Source: an uncultured Flavobacteriales bacterium (lineage in GTDB: Bacteria; Bacteroidota; Bacteroidia; Flavobacteriales_D; Parvicellaceae). Taken from it: a stretch of 64,000 nucleotides of DNA. Shown one piece after another: positions 46,598 through 55,585 of the stretch. The first letter of the stretch is position 1. Each line of letters begins with the position of its first letter. The position numbers were made by a program, and so were the translations under genes. Location: positions 186,001 to 250,000 of the forward strand of contig CALSNM010000007.1 in assembly GCA_943787725.1 (NCBI GenBank), read 5' to 3'. The notes under the pieces were generated by a model. The model was not told where the DNA came from. It was given only the letters and a program-made list of their open reading frames with translations, and searched no databases.

Positions 46598-46845
46598 GAT
46601 ACTTTATTAATGTTTAAAAATGCACTTTTTAAGTCCTTACTCATTTCTACAAAACGCATATAGACAGTAGATAAAAAATCTCCACTTACCATAGCCTTCA
46701 TATCATCCATTCCAGTTACATCAGTTGCGTTAATTCTATAAACTTGTTCATACTGATCCATAACGATTTTAACAATGTATTTATTTTCGCGTAAATAAAT
46801 ACTTATGTCCATTTTAGGATGATCAATTTTTGCTACTGTTCGCAT
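46594..46845 (-). CDS. Small conserved hypothetical protein (83 aa)
   Basis: An 83-residue soluble protein of unknown function. The N-terminal half is strand-rich (MDISIYLRENKYIVKIVMD) and the C-terminal half is helical (STVYMRFVEMSKDLKSAF). It overlaps the OmpH-like gene by 4 bases (its stop and the next ATG share ATGA). Its short leader holds TACATTTG on the minus strand (46862-46869), an exact -7 box 17 bases before the ATG. It therefore heads the operon of OmpH, DUF4924, M50 and TonB-like genes. Confidence 0.7.
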   Translation of the reverse strand: MRTVAKIDHPKMDISIYLRENKYIVKIVMDQYEQVYRINATDVTGMDDMKAMVSGDFLSTVYMRFVEMSKDLKSAFLNINKVS

Positions 46846-47097
46846 TCAATCAAAATTTCTGCAAATGTAACATACCCAAGCCAAATAGCTTCCCGAATTT
46901 TTGACTTTTTACTTGTAAACCTCTTTTAATTAAAATTTCTCAGCATATTCCAACGCTTTAAAATTCTGTTAATGCTAATTTTTTAGATGCTCATATGAAT
47001 GCTAAGCTTAATTGCTTCAATATGAATAAACAAATATGTTTAACCCTTCGAAAAGCGATTTAAATTGAATAAAAAAAGAGAAAGAAATAACCTTAAA

Positions 47098-47496
47098 TTA
47101 ACCCGCTAAAGATTCATAGTGAGAATATTCAATAAATTCAAACGGAATGTTTACCATAAATGCAAAATCTTGACCCACCTCATGCATATCATCCTCGCCT
47201 TCGTGGAAATACCACTTAACATTAACCTGATGACCAGCATCTATCAGTTCATTTAACTTATAGAAAATAAAAAGTATTCTTTTTGAAGAAGAAATATTAA
47301 AGTAGTCCAATTTCAAAACGAGTGTCGTTTGTTGATTCGGTATATTGACATATTCGCTTAGCCAATGCAAAATAGGACCATAAAAACCTTCTGCATCACT
47401 GGGAATAGACTTCCCTTCAATAACAAACTCACCCAAACCTGCATCAAGGTTCAATAATGGGGTTGTTTCTGTTGCAGATATGATTAAATTTTCCAT
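47098..47496 (-). CDS. SiaC-type (DUF1987) partner-switch phosphoprotein
   Basis: A 132-residue protein of the SiaC/DUF1987 family. The signature is IEGKSIPSDAEGFYGPILHW with the phosphorylatable Ser/Thr region, then VLKLDYFNISSSKRILFIFY. SiaC is a regulatory phosphoprotein switched between kinase SiaB and phosphatase SiaA to control diguanylate cyclase SiaD in Pseudomonas. Here none of these partners lies nearby, as far as the window shows. It stands alone between a 252-base gap (46846-47097) and the LytTR operon. Confidence 0.82.
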   Translation of the reverse strand: MENLIISATETTPLLNLDAGLGEFVIEGKSIPSDAEGFYGPILHWLSEYVNIPNQQTTLVLKLDYFNISSSKRILFIFYKLNELIDAGHQVNVKWYFHEGEDDMHEVGQDFAFMVNIPFEFIEYSHYESLAG

Positions 47497-47614
47497 TAAT
47501 AGGGCTAAGTTTATTTAGAATGCTAATATCGCCATTAATATCAAGCCTTTCGTGTAATTTTCTACAAAAACTAAATACATTGCGACCAAATAGCCAATGG
47601 TTTCGACTAATACA

Positions 47615-48340
47615 CTAAAGACTCATTAAAGCTTTAAATTTCACCGCTTGTCTTCTGGAAATTTCGACTTTTTCTCCATCTTTTAAAACTACCTGAAGAC
47701 CACCATTAAACCAATTTTCAATATGAGAAACCCATTTTAAATTAATAATATATTTTCTATTCGCCCTGAAAAATAATTTCTGATCCAATCTTTCTTCAAG
47801 ACCATTTAGCGATTTTAAAACCAGAGGCTTAAATGTTTCAAAATAGATTCGAACATAATTACCTTCGGATTCGAACATTCTTACATCTTTTAAATGTATG
47901 AACCAACATTTCTCACCATCTTTAATGAAAATTTGGTCGTTTGAAGACAAAATCCCCCTATCGGGCAAATCATACAATTCTTCATCTTCAATATCTTCAG
48001 ACAACACCTTAACCATGGTTTCTTTTAACCTCTCGGGATCAACTGGTTTCATCAGATAATCCAAGGCATTCACTTCAAATGCTTTTACAGCATACTCATC
48101 AAAGGCTGTTACAAAAACTACTTTAGGTGATTTATCGAGCTCCTGCAACAGATCAAATCCTGTTTTTTCCGGCATTTGAATATCTAAAAACAATAGATCT
48201 GGATTATGCTTTTCAATACTTTTCAAAGCTTCTTCTGGGCTAGCACATTCATCAACAATTTCAATCTCATGATAATCCTTTAACAAAGATTTTAATTCCT
48301 TTCTTGCTAATCTTTCGTCATCTATAATAATTGCTCTCAT
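47615..48340 (-). CDS. LytTR-family response regulator
   Basis: A 241-residue response regulator. The receiver domain (residues 1-120) has IIDDE at the start, the phospho-acceptor Asp in LLFLDIQMP and YLMKPVDPERL, with the conserved Lys. The C-terminal domain (about 140-241) is LytTR, a DNA-binding beta-fold, with FIKDGEKCWFIHLKDVRMFE, NYVRIYFE and RANRKYIINLKWV. Its partner kinase ends 12 bases upstream on the same strand, so this is a LytS/LytR-type two-component pair. The target genes are unknown. Confidence 0.9.
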   Translation of the reverse strand: MRAIIIDDERLARKELKSLLKDYHEIEIVDECASPEEALKSIEKHNPDLLFLDIQMPEKTGFDLLQELDKSPKVVFVTAFDEYAVKAFEVNALDYLMKPVDPERLKETMVKVLSEDIEDEELYDLPDRGILSSNDQIFIKDGEKCWFIHLKDVRMFESEGNYVRIYFETFKPLVLKSLNGLEERLDQKLFFRANRKYIINLKWVSHIENWFNGGLQVVLKDGEKVEISRRQAVKFKALMSL

Positions 48341-48352
48341 AGCCTGTGTTAT

Positions 48353-49456
48353 TTAAAGTCTATTAATTTTTTCCTTGGGAATAATTACCCTTGTCTCCAC
48401 CTGATCACCTACATTACTAATCTGAATGCTGGCTCGATCACCATATAAAATCTCTAACCGTTTTGTTGAATTCTTAAGTCCAATACCTTCTATTTCAGAT
48501 GGTTTAGGATTGTATTTGCCGTCATTTAAAATTGTAATGTGTAATTCATCTCCTTTCAACACTCCAATAATTCTCAAGGTCCCCCCTTTTCTTATCCTAC
48601 TAACACCATGCTTAATAGCGTTCTCAACTAATGTTTGCAACAATAAAGGAGGAACAAGGCACTTTTCAATTCCATCTTCTAATTCGATTTCAATATTCAA
48701 TCGCTCTTCATACCTAATTTTTTCCAGCGCTAAGTAATCTTGAACAATCTTCATTTCTTCTTCAATCAAAACTACTTTCCTTTTTCCTGTCTGCAAAGTA
48801 TTTCTCAGTAGATTCGATAATTGCGTAATTGCCTTTTTACATAATACTGGATCCTCTTCAACTAAAGCTCGGATACTGTTCATTGCGTTGAACATAAAAT
48901 GCGGATTTAACTGAGCTTTTAAGTTATTTAATTCTGTTTCGTTAATAGAAGCTGCCCATTGAAGGCGCTCAATTTCTTGTTGCCTTGACCTTTCAAAAAA
49001 GTGATAGCCAAAGTAAATTACAGACCAAATAAAGAACAACAAAGCATTATTGATAATCGCTAAAGTGAGTCGCAAAGCAACAAAGCTTGCAGACATATTC
49101 TCATCTCTTCCACCGAAAAACCTGGACAAAGTGTCTTTTTCTCCTCCTATGCCTGCCGTTTCCTTAACATATACCATTATTATCTCGATACCATAAAATA
49201 TTGTTCCTACAGCGATAGAAGCAAAAATAATCCGAGGTATCGCTTTTACAACATTACTACTCAACCAATCTCTCTGAATAATAAAGTATCGATATAGATG
49301 ACTAATACCTATTCCCAGGCAAAAAACAATTAAAGATTGTACCAATTTACGGAGCGCTATTGAATTCTCGGCTTGAAATTCTTGAAGCAGTCCCAAAAAA
49401 ATTAAGAAACCCCAACCTGATATTTGAAACAACCAATAAAACCCTTTTTTTGTCAT
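48353..49456 (-). CDS. LytS-type sensor histidine kinase
   Basis: A 367-residue kinase with four predicted membrane helices in the first 165 residues. The phospho-acceptor His is in LKAQLNPHFMFNAMNSIRALVEE, typical of the HisKA_7TM/His_kinase family. LPPLLLQTLVENAIKHGVSR is the N-box and GIGLKNSTKRLEILYG the G-box of the ATPase fold. No periplasmic sensor domain of any size is seen, so it may sense membrane stress or a small ligand. It precedes the LytTR regulator by 12 bases and starts right behind a -7 box. Confidence 0.9.
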   Translation of the reverse strand: MTKKGFYWLFQISGWGFLIFLGLLQEFQAENSIALRKLVQSLIVFCLGIGISHLYRYFIIQRDWLSSNVVKAIPRIIFASIAVGTIFYGIEIIMVYVKETAGIGGEKDTLSRFFGGRDENMSASFVALRLTLAIINNALLFFIWSVIYFGYHFFERSRQQEIERLQWAASINETELNNLKAQLNPHFMFNAMNSIRALVEEDPVLCKKAITQLSNLLRNTLQTGKRKVVLIEEEMKIVQDYLALEKIRYEERLNIEIELEDGIEKCLVPPLLLQTLVENAIKHGVSRIRKGGTLRIIGVLKGDELHITILNDGKYNPKPSEIEGIGLKNSTKRLEILYGDRASIQISNVGDQVETRVIIPKEKINRL

Positions 49457-49460
49457 ATCT

Positions 49461-49468
49461 CAAAGATA
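49461..49468 (-). promoter_or_regulatory. Candidate -7 box at the sensor kinase start
   Basis: On the minus strand this is TATCTTTG, an exact match to TAnnTTTG, 4 bases before the ATG at 49456. As with uvrD, the expected start of transcription is at the start codon or inside it. No -33 TTG is evident. Confidence 0.35.
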
Positions 49469-49553
49469 ATATATAACAGGAAACGAATAATTATAGTTAC
49501 ATGAATGGAAACAAAAGGAAATAATAATACCTAATTTTGAGGATAAGTGATTC

Positions 49554-50903
49554 CTAAAAATAAATCATCCAGCCAATAGTAAAATAGAGAAGCAGTCCAA
49601 CAACATCATTAATAGTAGTAATAAATGGCCCTGTTGCTAATGCTGGATCAATATTATACTGATCCAAAACCAATGGAATTAAAGTTCCGAAAATTCCAGC
49701 AAAAATGATAACAACAAACAAGGATAAACTTACCGTGAAACACAATTCCCAAGCCTCTCCAAAAGCTATATTGTAAATAAAAATTAAGCTCGAAAGTACC
49801 GCACCATTTATTAAGGCAACTCCAACCTCTTTCACAACTTTAGAAAATGTAGAACCATAAGAAAGCGAATTATTCGCTAATCCTTGAACTATAATTGCAG
49901 AAGACTGAACCCCTACATTCCCTGCCATTGCTGCTATTAGCGGGATAAAAAAAGCTAAAACAGGAAATTCTACTAATTCATATTCAAATGATTTTATCAC
50001 AACCGCACCAAATATCCCTCCAACTAAACCGATTAACAACCATGGTAATCTTGCTCTGGTCAAAAGCCAAACAGAATCTTTCGACTCAACATTTTCAGAA
50101 ATACCACTTGCCAATTGAAAATCTTTTTCTGCTTCTTCTTTTATTACATCAACAATATCATCAATTGTTATGCGTCCAACCAAAATATTGGCTTGATTTA
50201 GAACTGGAAGGGCAACCAAATCATATTTTTCCATTATGTTAGCCACATCCTCATCTGGTGTATCCGTTTTTACATAGATAGGTTCTTCTTTATACAAGTC
50301 AGAAATTTTAGTATTGTTCCCGGCGAACAAAAACGTTTTTAACGACAATGTTCCTTGCAGTTTATTTTGATTATCCACAACATAGATAGTGTGAACATAA
50401 TCGACATCTTCAGCTTGAGAACGCAATTCTTCCAGACATTCTTCAACCGTCCAGTTGATATTTGCCTTAATATATTCTTTCGCCATCAAGCCACCTGCAG
50501 TGTCTTCTGGATAGCTTAAAAGTGATACAATATCGCTTGCTTGCTCGGCATCTTCGAGCTTCGAGAGTACTTTCTCCTTCCGTTCCTCAGATAAATCTTG
50601 GATTAAATCCGTGGCGTCATCTGAGTCCATATTGTCGACCTGACTCGCAATCTCCTGAGCAGTAAATGATTTTAGAAACTTATCTCGGACATCCTCTTCT
50701 AATTCAACAAGAACATCAGACGCTACTTCTTCATCTAAAAGTTCGTAAATAAATTGTGCTTCAAACAAATCTATTCTATCAAATATTTCGGCAATATCAG
50801 CAGGGTGTAGATCTTGAATTTTTTCGGAAACATAATTCCCATTTCGTTTAGCAACAGCTAATGAAAGTTCTTGTAAAAACTCTTTTGTTAGTTCGAAGTT
50901 CAT
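49554..50903 (-). CDS. mgtE: Magnesium transporter MgtE
   Basis: A 449-residue magnesium channel/transporter. The N-terminal domain (about residues 20-125) is the MgtE superhelix (LHPADIAEIFDRIDLFEAQF, LIQDLSEERKEKVLSKL). Two CBS domains follow (about 130-250), one with YIKANINWTVEECLEELRSQ, then a five-helix membrane domain (from about 285) with GNVGVQSSAIIVQGLA and the channel-lining DVVGLLLYFTIGWMI. The CBS and N domains sense magnesium and close the channel. The leader has an inverted repeat (50929-50946). It is in single-gene transcription. Confidence 0.94.
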   Translation of the reverse strand: MNFELTKEFLQELSLAVAKRNGNYVSEKIQDLHPADIAEIFDRIDLFEAQFIYELLDEEVASDVLVELEEDVRDKFLKSFTAQEIASQVDNMDSDDATDLIQDLSEERKEKVLSKLEDAEQASDIVSLLSYPEDTAGGLMAKEYIKANINWTVEECLEELRSQAEDVDYVHTIYVVDNQNKLQGTLSLKTFLFAGNNTKISDLYKEEPIYVKTDTPDEDVANIMEKYDLVALPVLNQANILVGRITIDDIVDVIKEEAEKDFQLASGISENVESKDSVWLLTRARLPWLLIGLVGGIFGAVVIKSFEYELVEFPVLAFFIPLIAAMAGNVGVQSSAIIVQGLANNSLSYGSTFSKVVKEVGVALINGAVLSSLIFIYNIAFGEAWELCFTVSLSLFVVIIFAGIFGTLIPLVLDQYNIDPALATGPFITTINDVVGLLLYFTIGWMIYF

Positions 50904-50928
50904 GCCTTTCAGAGTCCGTTAGGTAGTT

Positions 50929-50946
50929 GTCAATTTTATAATTGAC
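50929..50946 (-). promoter_or_regulatory. Perfect inverted repeat in the mgtE leader
   Basis: GTCAATT (50929-50935) and AATTGAC (50940-50946) form a 7-bp stem with a 4-base loop about 26-43 bases upstream of the mgtE ATG. It may be an operator or a leader hairpin. On the minus strand a near -7 box (TATTTTCG) lies about 10 bases further upstream. Confidence 0.3.
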
Positions 50947-51058
50947 CTGTTGCGAAAATACAGTTTTTAACCAATATAACACCTCAAAAACACCATGGAA
51001 TCTCAAACGTTACAAAAAACAAACAATACAGCTGGACCAGATTTAACAAAATAAGCTT

Positions 51059-51820
51059 TTAACCAAAAATTCGCTTTGTTAACTCAATAAATTGCTCAAC
51101 GCCCAATTGTTCTGGACGCTCTTTAAAAATTGTAGCAGACGTGTCCACATCGCCTAAAAGTTGTTTTAAAGAATTTCTTAACGTTTTTCGACGCTGGTTA
51201 AAAGCCATTTTGACTACTCTTTTAAAGTCCTTCTCATCACACGGCAATTTTTTGACATCATTTCGAATTAAACGAATAACACCCGATTTAACTTTTGGTG
51301 GTGGATCAAAAACATCTTCATTTACTGTAAATAGGTATTCGATATCGTAAAACGCTTGGAGTAGCACACTTAAAATACCATAACGTTTAGTTCCTGGTGG
51401 TTCGGCAATTCTTTCAGCTACTTCTTTTTGCAACATCCCTACAACTTCTGTTACACGGTCTTTTTCTTCCAATACTTTGAACAATATTTGTGAGGAAATA
51501 TTGTAAGGAAAATTACCTATCACAGCTAGTTTTTCTGACTTAAACCTAGAAAAATCCATATGTAAAAAATCTTCCTCTAGCACTTCTAATCCCTCAAAAT
51601 TTGAGTTTAGATAGATAACAGATTCTCTATCAACTTCAACAACCGTAGTTTTAAACCTTTTGTTCTCCACTATAAACTTCGTTAAAGCTCCGGTACCTGG
51701 TCCAACCTCTATAATCTCTTTATAGCAACCATGATTAGTTAATGCATTAGCAATATTCAAACAAATACTCTCGTCCTTTAAAAAATGTTGCCCTAAATGT
51801 TTCTTGGGTTTTACTGTCAT
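51059..51820 (-). CDS. rsmA: 16S rRNA (adenine1518-N6/adenine1519-N6)-dimethyltransferase KsgA (RsmA)
   Basis: A 253-residue enzyme that dimethylates two adjacent adenines in helix 45 of 16S rRNA during ribosome assembly. The N-terminus KPKKHLGQHFLKDESICLNI is classic. Motif I is IEVGPGTGALTKFIVE, motif IV is the catalytic GNFPYNISSQILFKVLE (usually NLPYN), and the C-terminal helical domain has VKMAFNQRRKTLRNSLKQL. Loss of KsgA gives kasugamycin resistance in other bacteria. It is transcribed divergently from the DUF983 gene through overlapping promoters. Confidence 0.96.
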   Translation of the reverse strand: MTVKPKKHLGQHFLKDESICLNIANALTNHGCYKEIIEVGPGTGALTKFIVENKRFKTTVVEVDRESVIYLNSNFEGLEVLEEDFLHMDFSRFKSEKLAVIGNFPYNISSQILFKVLEEKDRVTEVVGMLQKEVAERIAEPPGTKRYGILSVLLQAFYDIEYLFTVNEDVFDPPPKVKSGVIRLIRNDVKKLPCDEKDFKRVVKMAFNQRRKTLRNSLKQLLGDVDTSATIFKERPEQLGVEQFIELTKRIFG

Positions 51821-51842
51821 TAAGCCATCGATATAGATTTTT

Positions 51843-51874
51843 CAAATGTAACATTTGTTATATTGGGAAACAAA
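51843..51874 (-). promoter_or_regulatory. Candidate ksgA promoter
   Basis: On the minus strand TTTG (51871-51874) and TACATTTG (51843-51850) are separated by 20 bases, a full match to the Bacteroidota promoter pattern. It predicts a leader of about 17 bases to the ATG at 51820. Confidence 0.6.
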
Positions 51875-51891
51875 ATTGTTACCTATATTTG
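51863..51891 (+). promoter_or_regulatory. Candidate promoter of the DUF983 gene
   Basis: TTG (51863-51865) and TATATTTG (51884-51891) are separated by 18 bases, a good Bacteroidota promoter. It overlaps the ksgA promoter on the other strand by 12 bases. Transcription would start about 12 bases before the ATG at 51909. Confidence 0.6.
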
Positions 51892-51908
51892 ATTAATATA
51901 TTAACTCA

Positions 51909-52298
51909 ATGCTAAAAAAAACAAGACTCTACAGTATTTTGAATTTCAAATGTCCAAGATGCCACAAAGGGGAGTTTTTAGAAACTAAAAATGTTTACAA
52001 TTTAAAAAAAGCGGGGAACATTAGAGAAAAATGTGAAAGTTGCGACTTAAAATACTCTCGTGAACCTGGGTTTTATTTCGGGGCGATGTTTGTATCTTAT
52101 GCTCTCGGCGTGGCATTATTTGTTACAATCTGGGTAGCAACAGGAGTTTTATACCCAGAATATTCTGCAGAATTATTATTGGGCATTATCATAGTAGCAA
52201 TTATTATTCTAGGCCCCTATTTATATGCTCTTTCAAAAATAATTTGGGCTAATTTATTCTTCCACTATGAAGACATTAAATTAAATAAAAATAGATAA
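51909..52298 (+). CDS. DUF983 family membrane protein with zinc ribbon
   Basis: A 129-residue protein with an N-terminal zinc ribbon, CPRCHKGEF and CESCDLKY (four Cys), and then two membrane helices (about residues 60-85 and 90-110). FYFGAMFVSYALGVALF is diagnostic for DUF983. The function is not known; some DUF983 proteins lie near cytochrome oxidase genes in other bacteria. Here it is next to ksgA and a SulP transporter. It ends 73 bases before the SulP start, so it may be in the same transcript. Confidence 0.85.
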   Translation: MLKKTRLYSILNFKCPRCHKGEFLETKNVYNLKKAGNIREKCESCDLKYSREPGFYFGAMFVSYALGVALFVTIWVATGVLYPEYSAELLLGIIIVAIIILGPYLYALSKIIWANLFFHYEDIKLNKNR

Positions 52299-52371
52299 TA
52301 CAACAATTAAAAGACATTTTGCTTTTAATTTTAATTTGCCAATATTACCATTAACTTCGTTCTTTATAAAA

Positions 52372-54111
52372 GTGAACTTTTTTAAAAAATACATACCCAT
52401 CCTATCCTGGCTTCCAAACTACAACAAAGAAGCTTTTCCTGGCGATTTATCAGCTGGACTTACAGTTGGTGTTATGCTTATTCCGCAAGGCATTGCCTAT
52501 GCTATGATTGCCGGACTTCCACCGATTTATGGTTTATATACTGCCATGACTCCCCAAGTTATTTATGCTGTTTTTGGAACTTCACGTCAATTATCGGTGG
52601 GACCTACCGCAATGGATTCATTAATTGTTGCTGCTGGAATAACATCGATAGCAACGGTTAACCCTGACAACTACATAGCTGCTGCAATATTATTATCTTT
52701 TCTTATGGGACTAATGCAATTAGCTTTTGGGGTTTTTAAACTTGGTTTTCTGGTCAACTTTTTATCGAAGCCCGTAATAAGTGGCTTCACTTCTGCTGCT
52801 GCAATAATTATTGGCTTAAATCAATTGAAACATGTTTTCGGAATAGAAATTCCCAGAAGCAATCAAGCACATTCTTTGTTGTATGACGCAGGAATAGCTA
52901 TTAACTCAACCAACCTAGTTACTCTTTGCCTTGGATCAGGAACTATTCTTGCAATTATTTTTTTAAAAAAGTATTTAAAGAATATCCCTGCAGCCCTAAC
53001 TGTAGTTGTAATCAGCATCTTAATTGTTCAATTTTTTCATTTGGATTTCTACGGAGTGAATATTATCCGAGATATTCCTACTGGACTCCCCAGTCCTTCA
53101 ATCCCTGATTTTTCCCAAAATTATTTTAAGGACTTGTTACCCCTAGCACTCACCTTATCTTTAATTGCTTTTATGGAGGCTATTTCTCAGGCCAAAGCCA
53201 TTGAAGATAAGCACAATGATTATAAAGTAGACCCTAATCAAGAACTAATAGCACTGGGATTAAGTAATATTGTAGGCTCTATTTTTAAGAGTTACCCATC
53301 CACAGGGGGCTTTTCTCGAACTGCCGTAAACAATCAATCCGGAGCAAAAACGGGAATATCTTTTATTATTGCAGCTAGTTTAGTAGCAATAACATTGCTG
53401 TTTCTTACTCCACTATTTTATTATTTACCAAAAGCCGTTTTAGGCGGGATTATCATCGTTGCTGTGCTAGGACTCATCAACATTAAGTACCCCGTCAAAC
53501 TATGGAAATACAAAAAGGATGATTTAATTATGCTCTTGGTAACATTTGCTGTAACGTTAAGCATTGGAATCAAAGAGGGGATTATTGTTGGAGTAATTCT
53601 GTCTTTGGGATTTTTAATTTTCAGAAGTACCCGACCTCACATTGCTGAATGCGCAAGAATTGAAGGAACAAATTATTTCAAAAATATAGAAAGATTCGAT
53701 AATACAACAGGTCGAAAAGATGTTCTTATTTTACGTTTTGACGGACAGCTTTATTTTGCAAACACTAATTATTTTAAGGACCAATTAAATGATATGATCG
53801 CAAAAAAAGGTCCAGACCTAAATTTGGTAATACTAAATGCAGAAGCAATTAACCACATGGATTCAAGTGCAGTTCAAATGTTGGATCAGACCATCCAAGA
53901 ACTTTACAAAAAAGAGATCTACTTTGCAGTTGCAGGAGCGATAGGGCCTGTTCGAGATATTATTTTTAACAGTGGACTATCTGAAACAATTGGAAAGGAA
54001 CTGATGTTTGCTGATGTCAACAAAGCTTTAGAATGTTTAGATGAAGATAAAGCTATGAACTTTGAAAGAATTAGCAAACGGATTGCTTTACAAAATAACA
54101 GTAATTTGTAA
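52372..54111 (+). CDS. SulP family inorganic anion transporter
   Basis: About 579 residues. The membrane part (about residues 15-420) has the SulP signature GLTVGVMLIPQGIAYAMIAG and PPIYGLYTAM, GPTAMDSLIV and GFTSAAAIIIGLNQLK. The cytoplasmic STAS domain follows (about 445-550), with LNLVILNAEAINHMDSSAVQ. SulP proteins carry sulfate, bicarbonate or other anions; next to sulfur-handling genes a sulfate/sulfite/thiosulfate role is plausible but unproven. The start is taken as GTG 52372 (NFFKKYIPILSWLPNY), which fits the family; an in-frame TTG at 52336 would add 12 residues without match. Confidence 0.88.
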   Translation: MNFFKKYIPILSWLPNYNKEAFPGDLSAGLTVGVMLIPQGIAYAMIAGLPPIYGLYTAMTPQVIYAVFGTSRQLSVGPTAMDSLIVAAGITSIATVNPDNYIAAAILLSFLMGLMQLAFGVFKLGFLVNFLSKPVISGFTSAAAIIIGLNQLKHVFGIEIPRSNQAHSLLYDAGIAINSTNLVTLCLGSGTILAIIFLKKYLKNIPAALTVVVISILIVQFFHLDFYGVNIIRDIPTGLPSPSIPDFSQNYFKDLLPLALTLSLIAFMEAISQAKAIEDKHNDYKVDPNQELIALGLSNIVGSIFKSYPSTGGFSRTAVNNQSGAKTGISFIIAASLVAITLLFLTPLFYYLPKAVLGGIIIVAVLGLINIKYPVKLWKYKKDDLIMLLVTFAVTLSIGIKEGIIVGVILSLGFLIFRSTRPHIAECARIEGTNYFKNIERFDNTTGRKDVLILRFDGQLYFANTNYFKDQLNDMIAKKGPDLNLVILNAEAINHMDSSAVQMLDQTIQELYKKEIYFAVAGAIGPVRDIIFNSGLSETIGKELMFADVNKALECLDEDKAMNFERISKRIALQNNSNL

Positions 54112-54169
54112 CTATAGTTGCTATATATTTTGTCACAATGGTTTATTTTTGCCTTAGATATAGTAGAAT

Positions 54170-55580
54170 ATGAAAATAGAACAAATATATACTGGATGTT
54201 TGGCGGAAGCTGCTTACTACATCCAATCGCAAGGAGAGGCCATAATCATTGATCCATTGCGTGAAACTGCACCATATATTGAAAGAGCGGAAAAAGATGA
54301 TGCCACAATTAAGTACGTTTTTTTAACCCATTTTCATGCGGACTTTGTTTCCGGACATGTTGATTTAGCCAGCAAAACAGGGGCTATAATTGTTTTTGGA
54401 CCCAACGCAAAAGCTGATTTTGATTTTCACATTGCTCAGGATGGAGAAGAATTCAAAATTGGTGAATTAACCTTAAAACTATTACATACTCCTGGTCACA
54501 CAATGGAATCTTCGAGTTACTTATTATTAGATAAAGAAGGTAAAGAAAACTGCATATTTACAGGAGATACTCTTTTCATTGGAGATGTGGGAAGACCTGA
54601 TTTAGCCGTTAAATCCGACTTTACGCAAGAAGATTTAGCAGCACATTTATTCGATTCATTGCGCAGTAAATTAATGACATTGCCAGATAGCGTTATTGTT
54701 TATCCTAGTCATGGTGCAGGATCTGCTTGTGGCAAAAACATGAGCAAAGAAACTTTCGACACCCTAGGGCATCAAAAAGAAGTAAATTATGCTTTAAGGG
54801 CTGATATGACTAAAGCTGAATTTATAACAGAAGTTCTTACTGGGCTAGCTGCTCCGCCGGCCTACTTCCCTAAAAATGTTGCTATGAATAAATCAGTAAA
54901 TACCGCAATAGATGACATTTTAAAAACGGGAACAATTGCGCTTGATGTTGATACGTTTAGAGCTATGGCTTCCAATGAAGGAGCAATGATAATTGATACC
55001 AGACATCAAACTTCTTTTACCCAAGAGCACATCCCTGGATCAATATTCTTTGGAATTGATGGTGGTTTTGCCCCATGGGTTGGAACCCTTGTGTCAGATA
55101 TAAACCAGCCTATTATTATAGTTGCTGATGAAGGGCGGGAAGAAGAAGTTGTAACTAGGCTATCCAGAATTGGATATGACAACTCTCTTGGATTCTTAAG
55201 AGGAGGAATAAGGGCATGGAAAGAAGCTGGGCTAGAAACATCTTCTATTATTTCATTACAACCGGCAGAAATAGTTGAATTAGTGAATGCCGAGAAAAGC
55301 AATTTAGTTGACATAAGAAAACCTTCTGAGTTCCTCTCAGAACATGTTTTAGAAGCTGTAAACGCACCACTAGATGTGATTAATGATCAAATGGATGATC
55401 TATCTAAAGACATCACTTACCACGTTCACTGCGCAGGTGGTTATCGTTCGGTAATTTATATATCAATCATGAAATCAAGGGGGTATCATAACCTAATTGA
55501 CGTTGCGGGAGGATATGGTTTAATTAAGCAAACGAAAGGATTTCATCTCTCTGAATATGTTTGTCCCCACAACACTATAA
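54170..55580 (+). CDS. MBL-fold persulfide dioxygenase-like protein with two rhodanese domains; stop masked by an extra base
   Basis: About 470 residues. Residues 1-240 are a metallo-beta-lactamase fold of the ETHE1/persulfide dioxygenase type, with THFHADFVSGH and HTPGHTMESSSYLL. Residues 255-360 are a rhodanese-like domain without an active Cys (IIIVADEGREEE). Residues 365-455 are a second rhodanese domain with Cys in VHCAGGYRS, so active. It would oxidise persulfides and move sulfane sulfur. In the sequence as given the frame reads on into the next gene, but removing one C from the C4 run at 55565-55568 gives CPTTL-stop at 55578-55580, the usual ending of this family. Confidence 0.85.
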
Positions 55581-55585
55581 ACAAT

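Noticed and set aside
46846..47097. Small RNA or tRNA in a 252-base gap
   Set aside because: No tRNA T-loop, conserved stem or terminator was found; the gap appears to be plain AT-rich sequence.
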